Positions 1-7,621 of a stretch of 58,965 nucleotides of DNA are shown here, one piece after another (the first letter of the stretch is position 1; every line of letters begins with the position of its first letter). Under the pieces are notes generated by a model. It worked only from the letters and a program-made list of their open reading frames with translations. It was not told where the DNA came from and did no database searches. A program made the translations under genes and the position numbers. This DNA comes from Fusibacillus kribbianus (GTDB lineage Bacteria; Bacillota; Clostridia; Lachnospirales; Lachnospiraceae), in the NCBI RefSeq assembly GCF_030053595.1, contig NZ_JASGBQ010000018.1, forward strand, positions 1-58,965. Direction: 5' to 3'.

Positions 1-315
1 TTTTTATACCAAAAGATGCAGACTTGCTCAGAAATAGAAAAATTCATACAAAGAAACGCCAAAACCGACATTTGCCGGAGTTGGCGCTTCTTAATCAGGG
101 ACTTATTTTACAGCCCCTTTTTTTAAAATAAAGAGGGGTGCAGGGTATGATTTATGAGTTTTTTACGGGATCTTATGGGCTTTCAGGAAAACAGGGACTC
201 TTACCTTTACAGATTGGAGCGCCGGCCTCGTGCGTCCTTGCTGTGTGTGCAGCTGCGGTGAGACAAGGGTCTGAAACATCTCCAGAATATAATTGATAAA
301 TATTAAATCCGCTGC
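1..315. other. Gene-free stretch before tRNA-Gly
   Basis: No credible coding region. It holds an imperfect inverted repeat with arms at 51-62 and 81-92 (one mismatch in 12), which would fold into a hairpin. A run of T follows at about 118-124, so the hairpin and T-run may be the 3' end of a transcript entering from the left. No function can be assigned. Confidence 0.4.
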
Positions 316-344
316 TTGACTATTTGTCCGGCAGCGGATATAAT
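316..344 (+). promoter_or_regulatory. Promoter of tRNA-Gly
   Basis: -35 box TTGACT (316-321) and -10 box TATAAT (339-344) with a 17-base spacer, ending 10 bases before the mature tRNA. This is a near-consensus housekeeping promoter. Confidence 0.85.
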
Positions 345-354
345 ACATTTGTGT

Positions 355-425
355 GCGGATGTAGTTCATTGGTAGAACACCAGCTTCCCAAGCTGGATAG
401 GCGGGTTCGATTCCCGTCATCCGCT
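355..425 (+). tRNA. tRNA-Gly (anticodon CCC)
   Basis: Cloverleaf with a perfect 7-bp acceptor stem (GCGGATG 355-361 with CATCCGC 418-424), an anticodon stem CCAGC/GCTGG around the loop TTCCCAA, and a T-arm containing GGTTCGATTCC. The anticodon is CCC, which reads GGG glycine codons. The 3' CCA is not encoded. It stands alone between its own promoter and terminator, just upstream of ispF. Confidence 0.95.
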
Positions 426-428
426 TCA

Positions 429-456
429 AGGGCCCGAAGAGTGAGGGCTTTTTTCT
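429..456 (+). terminator. Terminator after tRNA-Gly
   Basis: Short GC stem (GCCC 432-435 with GGGC 445-448) followed by a run of six T. It ends the tRNA transcript before the ispF promoter. Confidence 0.6.
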
Positions 457-520
457 TTTGCAGCCGGTGAAAGAATGTGCAGATTCCGTCCTTGAAACCG
501 GTTCTTTTTTAGGGGCGCCC

Positions 521-550
521 TTGCCCAAGTATACCGGTATCTGGTATAAT
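521..550 (+). promoter_or_regulatory. Promoter of ispF
   Basis: -35 box TTGCCC (521-526) and -10 box TATAAT (545-550), 18-base spacer, about 36 bases before the ispF start. Confidence 0.65.
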
Positions 551-586
551 AGAAAAAACAGTCTGACCGGAAAGGATGGTTTTACT

Positions 587-1165
587 ATGAGGATCGGAAT
601 GGGATACGATGTTCACCGGCTGACGGAGGGACGCGATCTGATATTGGGCGGTGTGAAGATTCCTTACGAGAAGGGGCTTCTCGGCCATTCGGACGCAGAC
701 GTTCTTCTGCATGCCATCATGGATGCAATTCTGGGAGCGGCGGCTCTGGGAGACATCGGGAAGCATTTCCCGGATACGGATGAGGCCTACCGAGGGATTT
801 CCAGCCTGAAGCTTCTGGAAAAGGTCGGAGAGTTTCTGGAGGAGCACATGTATTTTGTGGGCAATATCGATGCGACAGTCATTGCCCAGCGGCCGAAGCT
901 GGCTCCCTATCGGGAGGAAATGAGGAAGAATATTGCCGATGCGCTGCATATTTCCGTGAACCAGGTGAGCGTCAAGGCTACTACCGAGGAAGGGCTCGGC
1001 TTTACGGGAACAGGAGAGGGGATTTCCGCACAGGCGGTGGCACTTCTGGAGATGGCGGGCAATTACAGCTACGGCTATGACCCGATGGAACCGGAGACGG
1101 AGGGGGTTAGCGGCAGGATGGGCTGCCCTGGTGCAGATGGAGGCTGTCCCGGCTGCAGGCAGTGA
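587..1165 (+). CDS. ispF: 2-C-methyl-D-erythritol 2,4-cyclodiphosphate synthase with Cys-rich tail
   Basis: IspF converts CDP-methylerythritol 2-phosphate to the 2,4-cyclodiphosphate with release of CMP in the MEP isoprenoid pathway. The N-terminus [12 protein letters not shown] carries the metal-binding D-x-H pair, followed by [15 protein letters not shown] (third metal histidine) and [26 protein letters not shown] lies near the C-terminal end of the fold. The ATG at 587 was chosen because homologues begin here and the frame upstream is unconserved in appearance. The product is 192 residues, whereas the family is normally near 160. The extra 30 or so residues end in [13 protein letters not shown], three cysteines that resemble a small metal-binding knuckle. 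Function is certain; the tail is unexplained. Confidence 0.95.
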   Translation: MRIGMGYDVHRLTEGRDLILGGVKIPYEKGLLGHSDADVLLHAIMDAILGAAALGDIGKHFPDTDEAYRGISSLKLLEKVGEFLEEHMYFVGNIDATVIAQRPKLAPYREEMRKNIADALHISVNQVSVKATTEEGLGFTGTGEGISAQAVALLEMAGNYSYGYDPMEPETEGVSGRMGCPGADGGCPGCRQ

Positions 1166-1176
1166 GAAAATTGGGG

Positions 1177-1205
1177 TTGACAAATTCCAAAAAACTGCAT
1201 AGACT
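1177..1205 (+). promoter_or_regulatory. Promoter of the cysS T-box leader
   Basis: -35 box TTGACA (1177-1182), 17-base spacer, -10 box TAGACT (1200-1205). It lies just past the ispF stop and starts the leader transcript at about 1212. Confidence 0.7.
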
Positions 1206-1211
1206 GGAAAA

Positions 1212-1485
1212 AGAAACAGGTGAAAAGCTTTGAAGGAAAGAGTAATCCCGGAGGAAACAGCAGAGAGGATCCGTCACCGGCTGAAAGCGGATCTTGCAGA
1301 AACTGGGATGAAGTGCATTCCGGAGCTGGCAGGGCGATGGCAGTGCAGCGAGAAAGAGAGGCTGCAGCAGTAGTCCGGCACGGGTGGTTCCCGTTAAGAA
1401 CCTTGAGTGAGACCTTTGACAGGTCTTATGAAGAGTGGAACCGCGGAGTTTTAGCTTCGTCTCTTTGGAGACGGAGCTTTTTTAA
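1212..1485 (+). promoter_or_regulatory. T-box riboswitch (cysteine) before cysS
   Basis: The T-box sequence AGAGTGGAACCGCGG lies at 1432-1446. It is followed by a terminator hairpin (AGCTTCGTCTC, loop TTT, GGAGACGGAGCT) and a T-run at 1478-1483. Upstream are typical Stem I elements: AGTA near 1251, AGAGAGG at 1263, and a TGC triplet at 1314-1316 in the context GAAGTGCATT, the likely specifier for Cys. Uncharged tRNA-Cys should stabilise the antiterminator and let cysS be read. The open frame across this leader (1220-1495) is not a gene. Confidence 0.9.
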
Positions 1486-1506
1486 TCATATGTAAGGAGG
1501 AAAGAA

Positions 1507-2913
1507 ATGAAGATTTTCAATACGCTGTCAAAAACCAAGGAAGAGTTTGTCCCCCTGGAGCCGGGCAAGGTTAAGATGTATGTGTGCGGCCCTACCGTTT
1601 ATAATTTCATCCATATTGGAAATGCCCGTCCCATGATCGTCTTTGATACGGTCAGGAGATATTTTGAGTATAAGGGCTATGAGGTCAACTATGTTTCCAA
1701 TTTCACTGATGTGGACGATAAGATCATCAAGAAGGCCATTGAGGAGGGCGTGGATGCATCGGTGATCTCCGAGCGCTACATCGCTGAGTGCAAAAAGGAC
1801 ATGGAGGCCATGAATGTAAAGCCTGCCACCACCCATCCGCTGGCCACCCAGGAGATCTGCGGTATGGTCGAAATGATCGGAACTTTGATTGAAAAGGGTT
1901 ATGCTTATGCCGTTTCTGACGGTACTGTGTATTTCCGGACAAGAAAATTCAAGGATTACGGCAAGCTGTCCCATAAAAATCTGGATGATCTTCAGTCCGG
2001 TTTCCGTGAGATCAAGGTGACCGGTGAGGAGAAGGAGGATTCCCTCGATTTTGTTCTCTGGAAACCCAAAAAGGATGGAGAACCCTTCTGGGAGTCTCCC
2101 TGGTGCAAGGGACGTCCCGGTTGGCACATTGAGTGCTCTGTTATGTCCAAGCGTTATCTGGGAGAAGAGATTGATATCCATGCCGGCGGAGAGGATCTGA
2201 TCTTCCCTCATCACGAGAATGAGATTGCCCAGAGCGAGGCGGCCAACGGAAAGTCCTTCGCAAAATACTGGATGCACAATGCCTTCCTCAACATCGATAA
2301 TAAGAAAATGTCCAAATCCCTTGGCAATTTCTTTACGGTCCGGGAGATCAGTGAAAAATATGACCTTCAGGTGCTCCGTTTCTTCATGCTTAGCGCTCAT
2401 TACAGAAGCCCTCTGAATTTCAGCGCTGAGCTTATGGAGGCCTCCAAAAACGGTCTTACGAGAATCCTGACGGCAGTGGAACGTCTGAATGAGCTTCTGG
2501 CTGCTGCCTCCGGGGACGCGCTTACTGCAGATGAGCAGGCTGTCGCAGCACAGGTGAAGGAGTTTGTTGAGAAATATGAGGCAGCCATGGAGGATGACTT
2601 CAATACAGCAGATGCCATTTCTGCTGTCTTTGAGCTGGTGAAGCTTGCCAATACCTCTGTGGATGGACAGAGTACAAAGGCGCTGGTGGAATATGTGAAG
2701 AAAACCATTGATACGCTGTGCGATGTGCTGGGTATCATTACAGAAAAGAAGGAAGAGCTTCTGGATGCCGATATTGAGGCACTGATCGCAGAACGGCAGC
2801 AGGCGAGAAAGGATAAGAATTTTGCAAGAGCGGATGAGATCCGCGACACTCTGGCTGCAAAGGGTATTCTCCTCAAAGATACCAGAGAAGGCGTAAAATG
2901 GACGAGAGCATAA
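1507..2913 (+). CDS. cysS: Cysteinyl-tRNA synthetase
   Basis: Class I aminoacyl-tRNA synthetase, 468 residues, the usual family length. The ATP-binding signature is HIGN in the segment VYNFIHIGNARP near residue 37, and the KMSKS loop is in KKMSKSLGNFF near residue 265. The zinc site is marked by CGP near the N-terminus, the segment WHIECSVM and HHENEIAQSE. A strong ribosome binding site (AAGGAGG) precedes the ATG. It is controlled by the upstream Cys T-box and followed without a gap by mrnC and rlmB, a standard Firmicute arrangement linking tRNA charging to rRNA processing. Confidence 0.97.
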   Translation: MKIFNTLSKTKEEFVPLEPGKVKMYVCGPTVYNFIHIGNARPMIVFDTVRRYFEYKGYEVNYVSNFTDVDDKIIKKAIEEGVDASVISERYIAECKKDMEAMNVKPATTHPLATQEICGMVEMIGTLIEKGYAYAVSDGTVYFRTRKFKDYGKLSHKNLDDLQSGFREIKVTGEEKEDSLDFVLWKPKKDGEPFWESPWCKGRPGWHIECSVMSKRYLGEEIDIHAGGEDLIFPHHENEIAQSEAANGKSFAKYWMHNAFLNIDNKKMSKSLGNFFTVREISEKYDLQVLRFFMLSAHYRSPLNFSAELMEASKNGLTRILTAVERLNELLAAASGDALTADEQAVAAQVKEFVEKYEAAMEDDFNTADAISAVFELVKLANTSVDGQSTKALVEYVKKTIDTLCDVLGIITEKKEELLDADIEALIAERQQARKDKNFARADEIRDTLAAKGILLKDTREGVKWTRA

Positions 2914-3356
2914 AAAACATGGATGGGATCCTGGCACAGGAAAGAGAACTGGTGGGCGGACGGGAGCTTGATATGCGGACCTATTCGCCCCTGACCCTGG
3001 CTTTTATCGGAGATGCCGTGTTCAGCCTGTATATCCGCACCGTTGTGGTGGGAAGAGGAAATACGGCTCCCGGAAAGCTTCATAAGCAGTGCAGCGAGCT
3101 TGTGAAAGCGGGGACCCAGTCGGCGATGATCCGCGGCATTTTTGAGGAACTTACCGATGAGGAGAAGAGCATTTATAAACGGGGAAGAAATGCTCAGGCC
3201 CCCAGCCGCGCCAAGAATGCATCCATGTCGGAATATCGTCACGCCACAGGTCTGGAGGCACTGTTCGGTTATCTGTATCTGACCGGACAGGGACAGCGGA
3301 TGACTGAGCTGGTGGAAAAATGCCTGGAAAAGTATGAAAGCATTGAGGGAAAATGA
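2898..3356 (+). CDS. mrnC: Mini-ribonuclease III
   Basis: MrnC (Mini-III) matures the ends of 23S rRNA precursor. The 152-residue protein is an RNase III catalytic domain without a double-stranded RNA binding domain, the family's hallmark. The segment YSPLTLAFIGDAVFSLYIR matches the conserved LAyiGDavye motif with its catalytic acidic residue. A later ALFGYLYLTGQ segment matches the family's C-terminal helix. The start overlaps the end of cysS by 16 bases; AGAAGG six bases before the ATG supports this start. Its stop overlaps the rlmB start (ATGA), so translation is probably coupled. Confidence 0.93.
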   Translation: MDESIKNMDGILAQERELVGGRELDMRTYSPLTLAFIGDAVFSLYIRTVVVGRGNTAPGKLHKQCSELVKAGTQSAMIRGIFEELTDEEKSIYKRGRNAQAPSRAKNASMSEYRHATGLEALFGYLYLTGQGQRMTELVEKCLEKYESIEGK

Positions 3357-4102
3357 CTATGCGATACGAAGAGTTTGTAATAGAAGGAAGAAATGCGGTG
3401 CTGGAGGCGCTGCGTTCAGGAAAGACCGTGGATAAGCTGTTTCTTCTGAAAGGGTGTCAGGACGGTCCCATCTTAAGCATTGCCAGGCAGGCCAGAAAGG
3501 GAGACACCCTGATCCAGTATGTCCCCAGAGAACGGCTGGATCAGCTGTCCAGAACAGGAAAGCATCAGGGCGTGATTGCCTACGCGGCGGCCTACGAATA
3601 CTCTACCGTGGAGGATATGCTTGAGCTGGCGAGGGAAAAGGGAGAGCCGCCCTTTTTATTCCTTTTGGACGGCATTGAGGATCCCCACAATCTGGGAGCC
3701 ATCATCCGTACGGCCAATCTGGCCGGAGCTCATGGTGTGATCATCCCCAAACGGCGGGCAGCAGGGTTAACAGCAGTGGTTGCAAAGACCTCCGCAGGAG
3801 CCATCAATTATACACCGGTAGCGAAGGTGACCAACCTGACAGCTGTGATGGAGGAACTGAAAAAAACGGGGATGTGGTTTGTCTGCGCCGATATGGGCGG
3901 AGATATCATGTATGATTTGGATCTGACCGGTCCTATAGGACTTGTCATCGGCAATGAGGGAGAAGGAGTCAGCCGACTCGTGAAGGAGCGGTGCGATATG
4001 ATCGCGTCCATTCCCATGAAGGGAGATATCGACTCTCTCAACGCATCGGTGGCAGCGGGAGTACTGGCCTATGAGGCCGTTAGACAAAGATTAAAAAAGT
4101 AG
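3353..4102 (+). CDS. rlmB: 23S rRNA (guanosine-2'-O-)-methyltransferase, TrmH/SpoU family
   Basis: SpoU-class methyltransferase of 249 residues. An N-terminal substrate-binding domain (VIEGRNAVLEALRSG) leads to the SPOUT fold with its three motifs: DGIEDPHNLGAIIRTANLAG (motif 1, catalytic Asn and Arg), GLVIGNEGEGVS (motif 2) and IPMKGDIDSLNASVAAGV (motif 3, knot). It methylates a guanosine ribose in 23S rRNA in characterised homologues. It overlaps mrnC by four bases. The exact target nucleotide in this organism is inferred from family and gene order. Confidence 0.92.
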   Translation: MTMRYEEFVIEGRNAVLEALRSGKTVDKLFLLKGCQDGPILSIARQARKGDTLIQYVPRERLDQLSRTGKHQGVIAYAAAYEYSTVEDMLELAREKGEPPFLFLLDGIEDPHNLGAIIRTANLAGAHGVIIPKRRAAGLTAVVAKTSAGAINYTPVAKVTNLTAVMEELKKTGMWFVCADMGGDIMYDLDLTGPIGLVIGNEGEGVSRLVKERCDMIASIPMKGDIDSLNASVAAGVLAYEAVRQRLKK

Positions 4103-4117
4103 TGGGAGGAAAAACCA

Positions 4118-5134
4118 ATGACACCTTATGAGAGAATTAGAGCCATGGTAAACAAGGAGTCGGTGGACAGACCCGGAGCCAGTGCCTGGAAGCATTTTCA
4201 TGAGGAGGACCGTGTGGTAAACGACCTGGTCAAGAGAACGATTGCCTTTGAGGAGCAGAATCAGTGGGATTTTGTCAAGGTAATGGCCAATGGCGTGTAT
4301 GTGCAGGATCAGTATGGAGCAGAGATCCAGTGGTCCAGAGACGGAATTGAATTTCCGGCGACGATCCGCCGGGTGATCAACAGCCCCAGAGGCTTCCGTG
4401 ATCTGAAGATGGTAGATGTAACAACAGGCCCCATCCACAGAGAGGTGGAGGTCGTGAAGCGCCTGATGGATGTATACGGAGGAAAGGTGCCGGTGACGGC
4501 CACCGTTTTCACTCCTCTGACCTATGCGCAGGAGCTTTATAATGGCTGGCAGAATCCGTATCCTTTTGTGGATCTGGTCCGTTACTACGGCGATGATCTG
4601 AAGGAGGGCTTGAAGGTTCTGACTGAGCTTACATCAAAGATCATTGAAGAATTTGTGAAGGCCGGCGTGGATGGATTCTTTTATTCCACTCAGTTCGGCA
4701 ACGACCTGCAGATGACACCGGAGCTCTATGATGAATTTGCGGTTTCCTCTGATCTGGAGGCTTTCCAGCCGGCTGTGGGCAACACCTGGTTTAATGTTCT
4801 TCATATTCATGGGGATTCCAACCTGTTCTTCGACAAATTCCTGGATTATCCCTTTGAAGCCTTCAACTGGCAGTCAACCATTTCCAATGTAACGTTAAAG
4901 GATGCGGCGGAAAAGACGGACAAGATCCTCATCGGCGGTCTGGAGAGAGAATATGATTTCCAGATCGAAGACAGAGACGAGTTAAAGGAGCATATCCGCA
5001 AGCTGGTAAAGGAAGCAGTGGCTTCCGTTCCTGCAAACCGTCTGATTCTGGCGCCGGGCTGTGCACTTCCCAACGATGTGCCGGAATTCCGCTTCAATGT
5101 GCTTCGTGAGGTGGTGGATGAGCTCTATGATTAA
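4118..5134 (+). CDS. Uroporphyrinogen decarboxylase (URO-D) family protein, probably not HemE
   Basis: 338 residues, recognisable as the URO-D/HemE fold from the N-terminus MTPYERIRAMVNKESVDRPG, the central GVDGFFYSTQ segment and the C-terminal LILAPGCALPNDVP segment, which matches the conserved GC.lp..tp of this superfamily. No heme genes are nearby, and the N-terminus lacks the arginine-rich PVWxMRQAGRY motif of true HemE. Relatives without that motif include corrinoid-dependent methyltransferases and uncharacterised proteins. It begins 15 bases after rlmB with a GGAGG site and overlaps the next gene, a Gfo/Idh/MocA oxidoreductase, by eight bases. The two probably share a pathway; the substrate is unknown. 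Confidence 0.75.
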   Translation: MTPYERIRAMVNKESVDRPGASAWKHFHEEDRVVNDLVKRTIAFEEQNQWDFVKVMANGVYVQDQYGAEIQWSRDGIEFPATIRRVINSPRGFRDLKMVDVTTGPIHREVEVVKRLMDVYGGKVPVTATVFTPLTYAQELYNGWQNPYPFVDLVRYYGDDLKEGLKVLTELTSKIIEEFVKAGVDGFFYSTQFGNDLQMTPELYDEFAVSSDLEAFQPAVGNTWFNVLHIHGDSNLFFDKFLDYPFEAFNWQSTISNVTLKDAAEKTDKILIGGLEREYDFQIEDRDELKEHIRKLVKEAVASVPANRLILAPGCALPNDVPEFRFNVLREVVDELYD

Positions 5135-6137
5135 TCTTGTGATCATCGGTACCGGCGACATTGCCCGAAAGCGCCATATCCCCGGTATTCTGCAGTCGGC
5201 GGATGCAAAGCTTTACGGCTTTTACAACAGAAGCGTAAAGAAATCCGAGGAGGCTGCAAAGACGTATGGAGGAAAGGCTTTTGCAAGTGAGGAAGAGATC
5301 TATGCTGATCCGGCGGTGGATGCGGTTTTGATCTCTACCCCGCCTGTTTCCCATAAGGCCCTTGCAGTGAAGGCCCTTCTGGCAGGACGCCATGTCCTCC
5401 TGGAAAAACCCATGTCTCTGACCGTGGAGGAGGCAGAGGCCATGAAGGAAGCCTCCGAAAAAACAGGGGCAAAATTGATGCTGCTTCATGTTCAGAGGTT
5501 CTATGAGCCTCACAGAAAAGCAAAAGAGCTTCTGGAACAGGGAGAGATCGGAAGGCTTTTGTCCATTCGGACATTTCTCGGGAACGGAGACGCCGATCCG
5601 GAAGCCTCCGTGGCAGTGCCGGGCTGGCAGGATGTGCTTTTCAATGTGGCGATCCATCGGATCGATCTGATTCGTTATCTGGTCGGCTCTGAGGTATCTC
5701 AGGTGTTTTGCCACAGAAGCAGCCTTCTGGGAATCGTATGTCCTGAGGACGGACAGAAGGAAGAGGACCATATGGTCGGACTTTTCCGGTTTGAAAACGG
5801 CGTGATGGGTACGATGATTTCAGCCAGGACCAGCTACGGAGGAGAAGACCGGTCCACGGTGCTTCTTGGTACGGAGGGGACGATTACCACCTATCTGGAC
5901 GGCCACGGACTGGTGCTGGAAAAAAGGAACGGGGAGCGCAGGGTTTATGATCTGGAGGAAGGAAAAAATCAGAAAATCCTGGAGCTGACTGATATCCATG
6001 AACAGTTCTGCCGATGCATCGAGGAAGACACAGAGCCGGCTGTGACGGCAAAGGATGGTGTGGAATCGGTGAAGATTGCGGTGGCCATGGAAAGATCCGA
6101 CAGGGAAAAACGCTGGGTCGGACTGGAAGAAGTATAA
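5127..6137 (+). CDS. Gfo/Idh/MocA family NAD(P)-dependent oxidoreductase
   Basis: 336 residues. The N-terminal Rossmann fold opens with MINLVIIGTGDIARKRHIP (GxGxxA dinucleotide loop), and the family signature LLEKPMSLTVEEAE carries the catalytic lysine of the EKP motif. The C-terminal half has the alpha/beta substrate domain with NVAIHRIDLIRYL. The ATG at 5127 was chosen because the Rossmann strand starts there; the open frame extends upstream only inside the preceding gene. Such enzymes oxidise or reduce sugars, inositols or related hydroxy compounds. It is co-translated with the URO-D-family gene and followed by a terminator. Confidence 0.85.
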   Translation: MINLVIIGTGDIARKRHIPGILQSADAKLYGFYNRSVKKSEEAAKTYGGKAFASEEEIYADPAVDAVLISTPPVSHKALAVKALLAGRHVLLEKPMSLTVEEAEAMKEASEKTGAKLMLLHVQRFYEPHRKAKELLEQGEIGRLLSIRTFLGNGDADPEASVAVPGWQDVLFNVAIHRIDLIRYLVGSEVSQVFCHRSSLLGIVCPEDGQKEEDHMVGLFRFENGVMGTMISARTSYGGEDRSTVLLGTEGTITTYLDGHGLVLEKRNGERRVYDLEEGKNQKILELTDIHEQFCRCIEEDTEPAVTAKDGVESVKIAVAMERSDREKRWVGLEEV

Positions 6138-6158
6138 GAATTAATCGCATTGACGTTG

Positions 6159-6202
6159 TGCCTGCGGGATATCTCTTTTGAGATCGCCTGCAGGCATCTT
6201 TT
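6159..6202 (+). terminator. Terminator after the Gfo/Idh/MocA gene
   Basis: Long hairpin with outer arms TGCCTGC (6159-6165) and GCAGGCA (6190-6196), an inner paired section, loop TTTT, then TCTTTTCTC. Confidence 0.85.
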
Positions 6203-6225
6203 CTCTGCACGAAAAAGACTTTTTG

Positions 6226-6260
6226 ACAAAAAAATGGCACCCGGATTCTCCGGATACCAT
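6226..6260 (-). terminator. Terminator of tRNA-Thr (minus strand)
   Basis: On the minus strand, a 9-bp stem (6250-6258 with 6236-6244, two G-U pairs) is followed by seven T (complement of 6228-6234). It lies 12 bases beyond the tRNA 3' end. Confidence 0.85.
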
Positions 6261-6271
6261 CTTCTGTACAG

Positions 6272-6344
6272 AGCTGGCGAGCAGACTCGAACTGCCGACC
6301 TCCTCATTACCAATGAGGTGCGCTACCACCTGTGCCACGCCAGC
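6272..6344 (-). tRNA. tRNA-Thr (anticodon GGT)
   Basis: Cloverleaf on the minus strand: acceptor GCTGGCG pairing with CGCCAGC, D-arm with AGGTGGTAGC, anticodon stem CCTCA/TGAGG around TTGGTAA, and T-arm GGCAGTTCGAGTCTGCT. The anticodon is GGT, which decodes ACC and ACU. CCA is not encoded. Confidence 0.95.
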
Positions 6345-6423
6345 ACTCTTTCCGCCGTTTCAGCGGCAACATGAATACTATACTATATAAATGAAAACTT
6401 GTCAACTATGAATTTGAGAAAAA

Positions 6424-7419
6424 TTATTTTTTTTGACAGGAATCGCGGATCACCAGCCGGCAGGGCATTTTGATATGAAGAGCGGTGCCGGACGGTTCAC
6501 GGAGAAGGTGGTAAACGATGCCTGCTCCGTACTGTCCCATTTCATAGGCGGGGGCGTGTACGGTTGTGAGCGGCGGGGATGTCATCTGGCATAAGCTGAT
6601 GTCGTCAAAGCCGATCAGAGAAATATCGTCCGGTACCCGGAGCCCTTCTTCCCGCAGAGCCTTGAGCGCCCCCAGGGCAATGGGATCGCTGGCCGCAAAG
6701 ACGGCGGTGGGAAGCTTTCCCGAGGAGATCAGCTCAAGCATCATCCGATAACCGGCTTCGCTGGAAAACTGTTCCTCCCTCAGATAGGGAACATAGCGGA
6801 TGTCGTGGCTTTCGCAGTAATCGATAAAGGTCTTTTTGCGGCTGTCGGGAAAGAGCGTACCGTCGGCCAGATATTCCAGCCCGCCCAGATAGCCAATATC
6901 CCGGTGTCCCAGCTGATACAGATGATCAAGGGCATCTGTGACTGCCTGGTTAAAGTCCAGGGTAATGGAGGAGGTTTCCGGATCATGGGATGCCATGTCA
7001 ATAAGCAGCAACGAATCAGTCAGCTTTTTAAACCGGAAAACCTCATCCTCGGTAAATTTTCCGATACAGATCAGACCATCCGCCTGGGAGAGCGATTCCA
7101 TACAGTTCAGATCATTTTTGAAGGTGCGGATCACGTTCAGACAATTGGATGAGCAGAATTCTTCAATGCCCTGGCGGATGGAGAGGTAATAATTGTCCTC
7201 CAGCTCCTGCAGGGAAGAAAACCATTGGAGAATGCCCATGGTATAGGCAGATTTCATGCCGGCTTTCAGCTTTTTCCGGTAGCTTAACAGTCTGGCGGCT
7301 TCAAGCACCTTCTGTCTCGTTTCCGGGGAAACGGACAGGGACGGGTCGTTATTGAGGATTCTGGAGGCGGCGGCAGAGGAAACGCCGGCTTTGTCTGCGA
7401 CATCCTTTAAAGTGGCCAA
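6424..7419 (-). CDS. LacI/GalR-family transcriptional regulator, probable gal repressor
   Basis: 331 residues with an N-terminal LacI-type helix-turn-helix (TLKDVADKAGVSSAAASRIL, residues 3-22), the hinge helix, and a periplasmic-binding-protein-like effector domain ending in the typical LIGFDDISLCQMTSPPLTTV segment. The start is a TTG at 7419 with GAGGTG a few bases upstream; no in-frame ATG precedes the HTH. The gene is divergent from galK-galE-galT across a 200-base AT-rich region carrying repeated AGTAAAAT elements, so it probably represses the gal operon and perhaps itself. The effector is inferred to be galactose or a derivative. Confidence 0.88.
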   Translation of the reverse strand: MATLKDVADKAGVSSAAASRILNNDPSLSVSPETRQKVLEAARLLSYRKKLKAGMKSAYTMGILQWFSSLQELEDNYYLSIRQGIEEFCSSNCLNVIRTFKNDLNCMESLSQADGLICIGKFTEDEVFRFKKLTDSLLLIDMASHDPETSSITLDFNQAVTDALDHLYQLGHRDIGYLGGLEYLADGTLFPDSRKKTFIDYCESHDIRYVPYLREEQFSSEAGYRMMLELISSGKLPTAVFAASDPIALGALKALREEGLRVPDDISLIGFDDISLCQMTSPPLTTVHAPAYEMGQYGAGIVYHLLREPSGTALHIKMPCRLVIRDSCQKK

Positions 7420-7446
7420 GGTGGCACCTCGCTTCCTTATATAGTG

Positions 7447-7591
7447 AGTAAAATATGGTCCTTTTCGATTATTATAGCAGAAGGTGAGAAAAATGCCAAT
7501 GGAATTATTGAATTTTAGTAAAATACTGGAGTAAAATAAATAAAATAATTGGTAAATTAATGTTGAATATTTAGTAAAAATAAGATATACT
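7447..7591 (+). promoter_or_regulatory. gal regulatory region: promoter plus repeated AGTAAAA elements
   Basis: The galK promoter is TTGAAT (7563-7568), 17-base spacer, TATACT (7586-7591). Four copies of AGTAAAAT or AGTAAAAA occur, near 7447, 7516, 7531 and 7571. The last (TTTAGTAAAAA) lies inside the promoter spacer, where a bound repressor would block RNA polymerase. They are likely operator half-sites for the divergent LacI-family protein. Confidence 0.6.
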
Positions 7592-7621
7592 GTTGGGAGA
7601 AGAGAACGCAGGAGGGTATTT

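Noticed and set aside
163-528. 121-residue minus-strand frame across tRNA-Gly
   Set aside because: It is the antisense of the tRNA (the [14 protein letters not shown]-type peptide is a well-known false translation of tRNA genes).
1220-1495. 91-residue frame before cysS
   Set aside because: Lies entirely in the T-box leader, whose conserved RNA elements explain the sequence.
1528-2937. 469-residue antisense frame over cysS
   Set aside because: Mirror of a biased-codon gene; no family features, and cysS is certain on the other strand.
4118-5134. True HemE (uroporphyrinogen decarboxylase)
   Set aside because: The N-terminal PVWxMRQAGRY-type motif is missing and no heme synthesis genes are nearby.
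6141-6390. Short frames on both strands over tRNA-Thr
   Set aside because: Translations of the tRNA and its terminator; no ribosome binding site and atypical composition.
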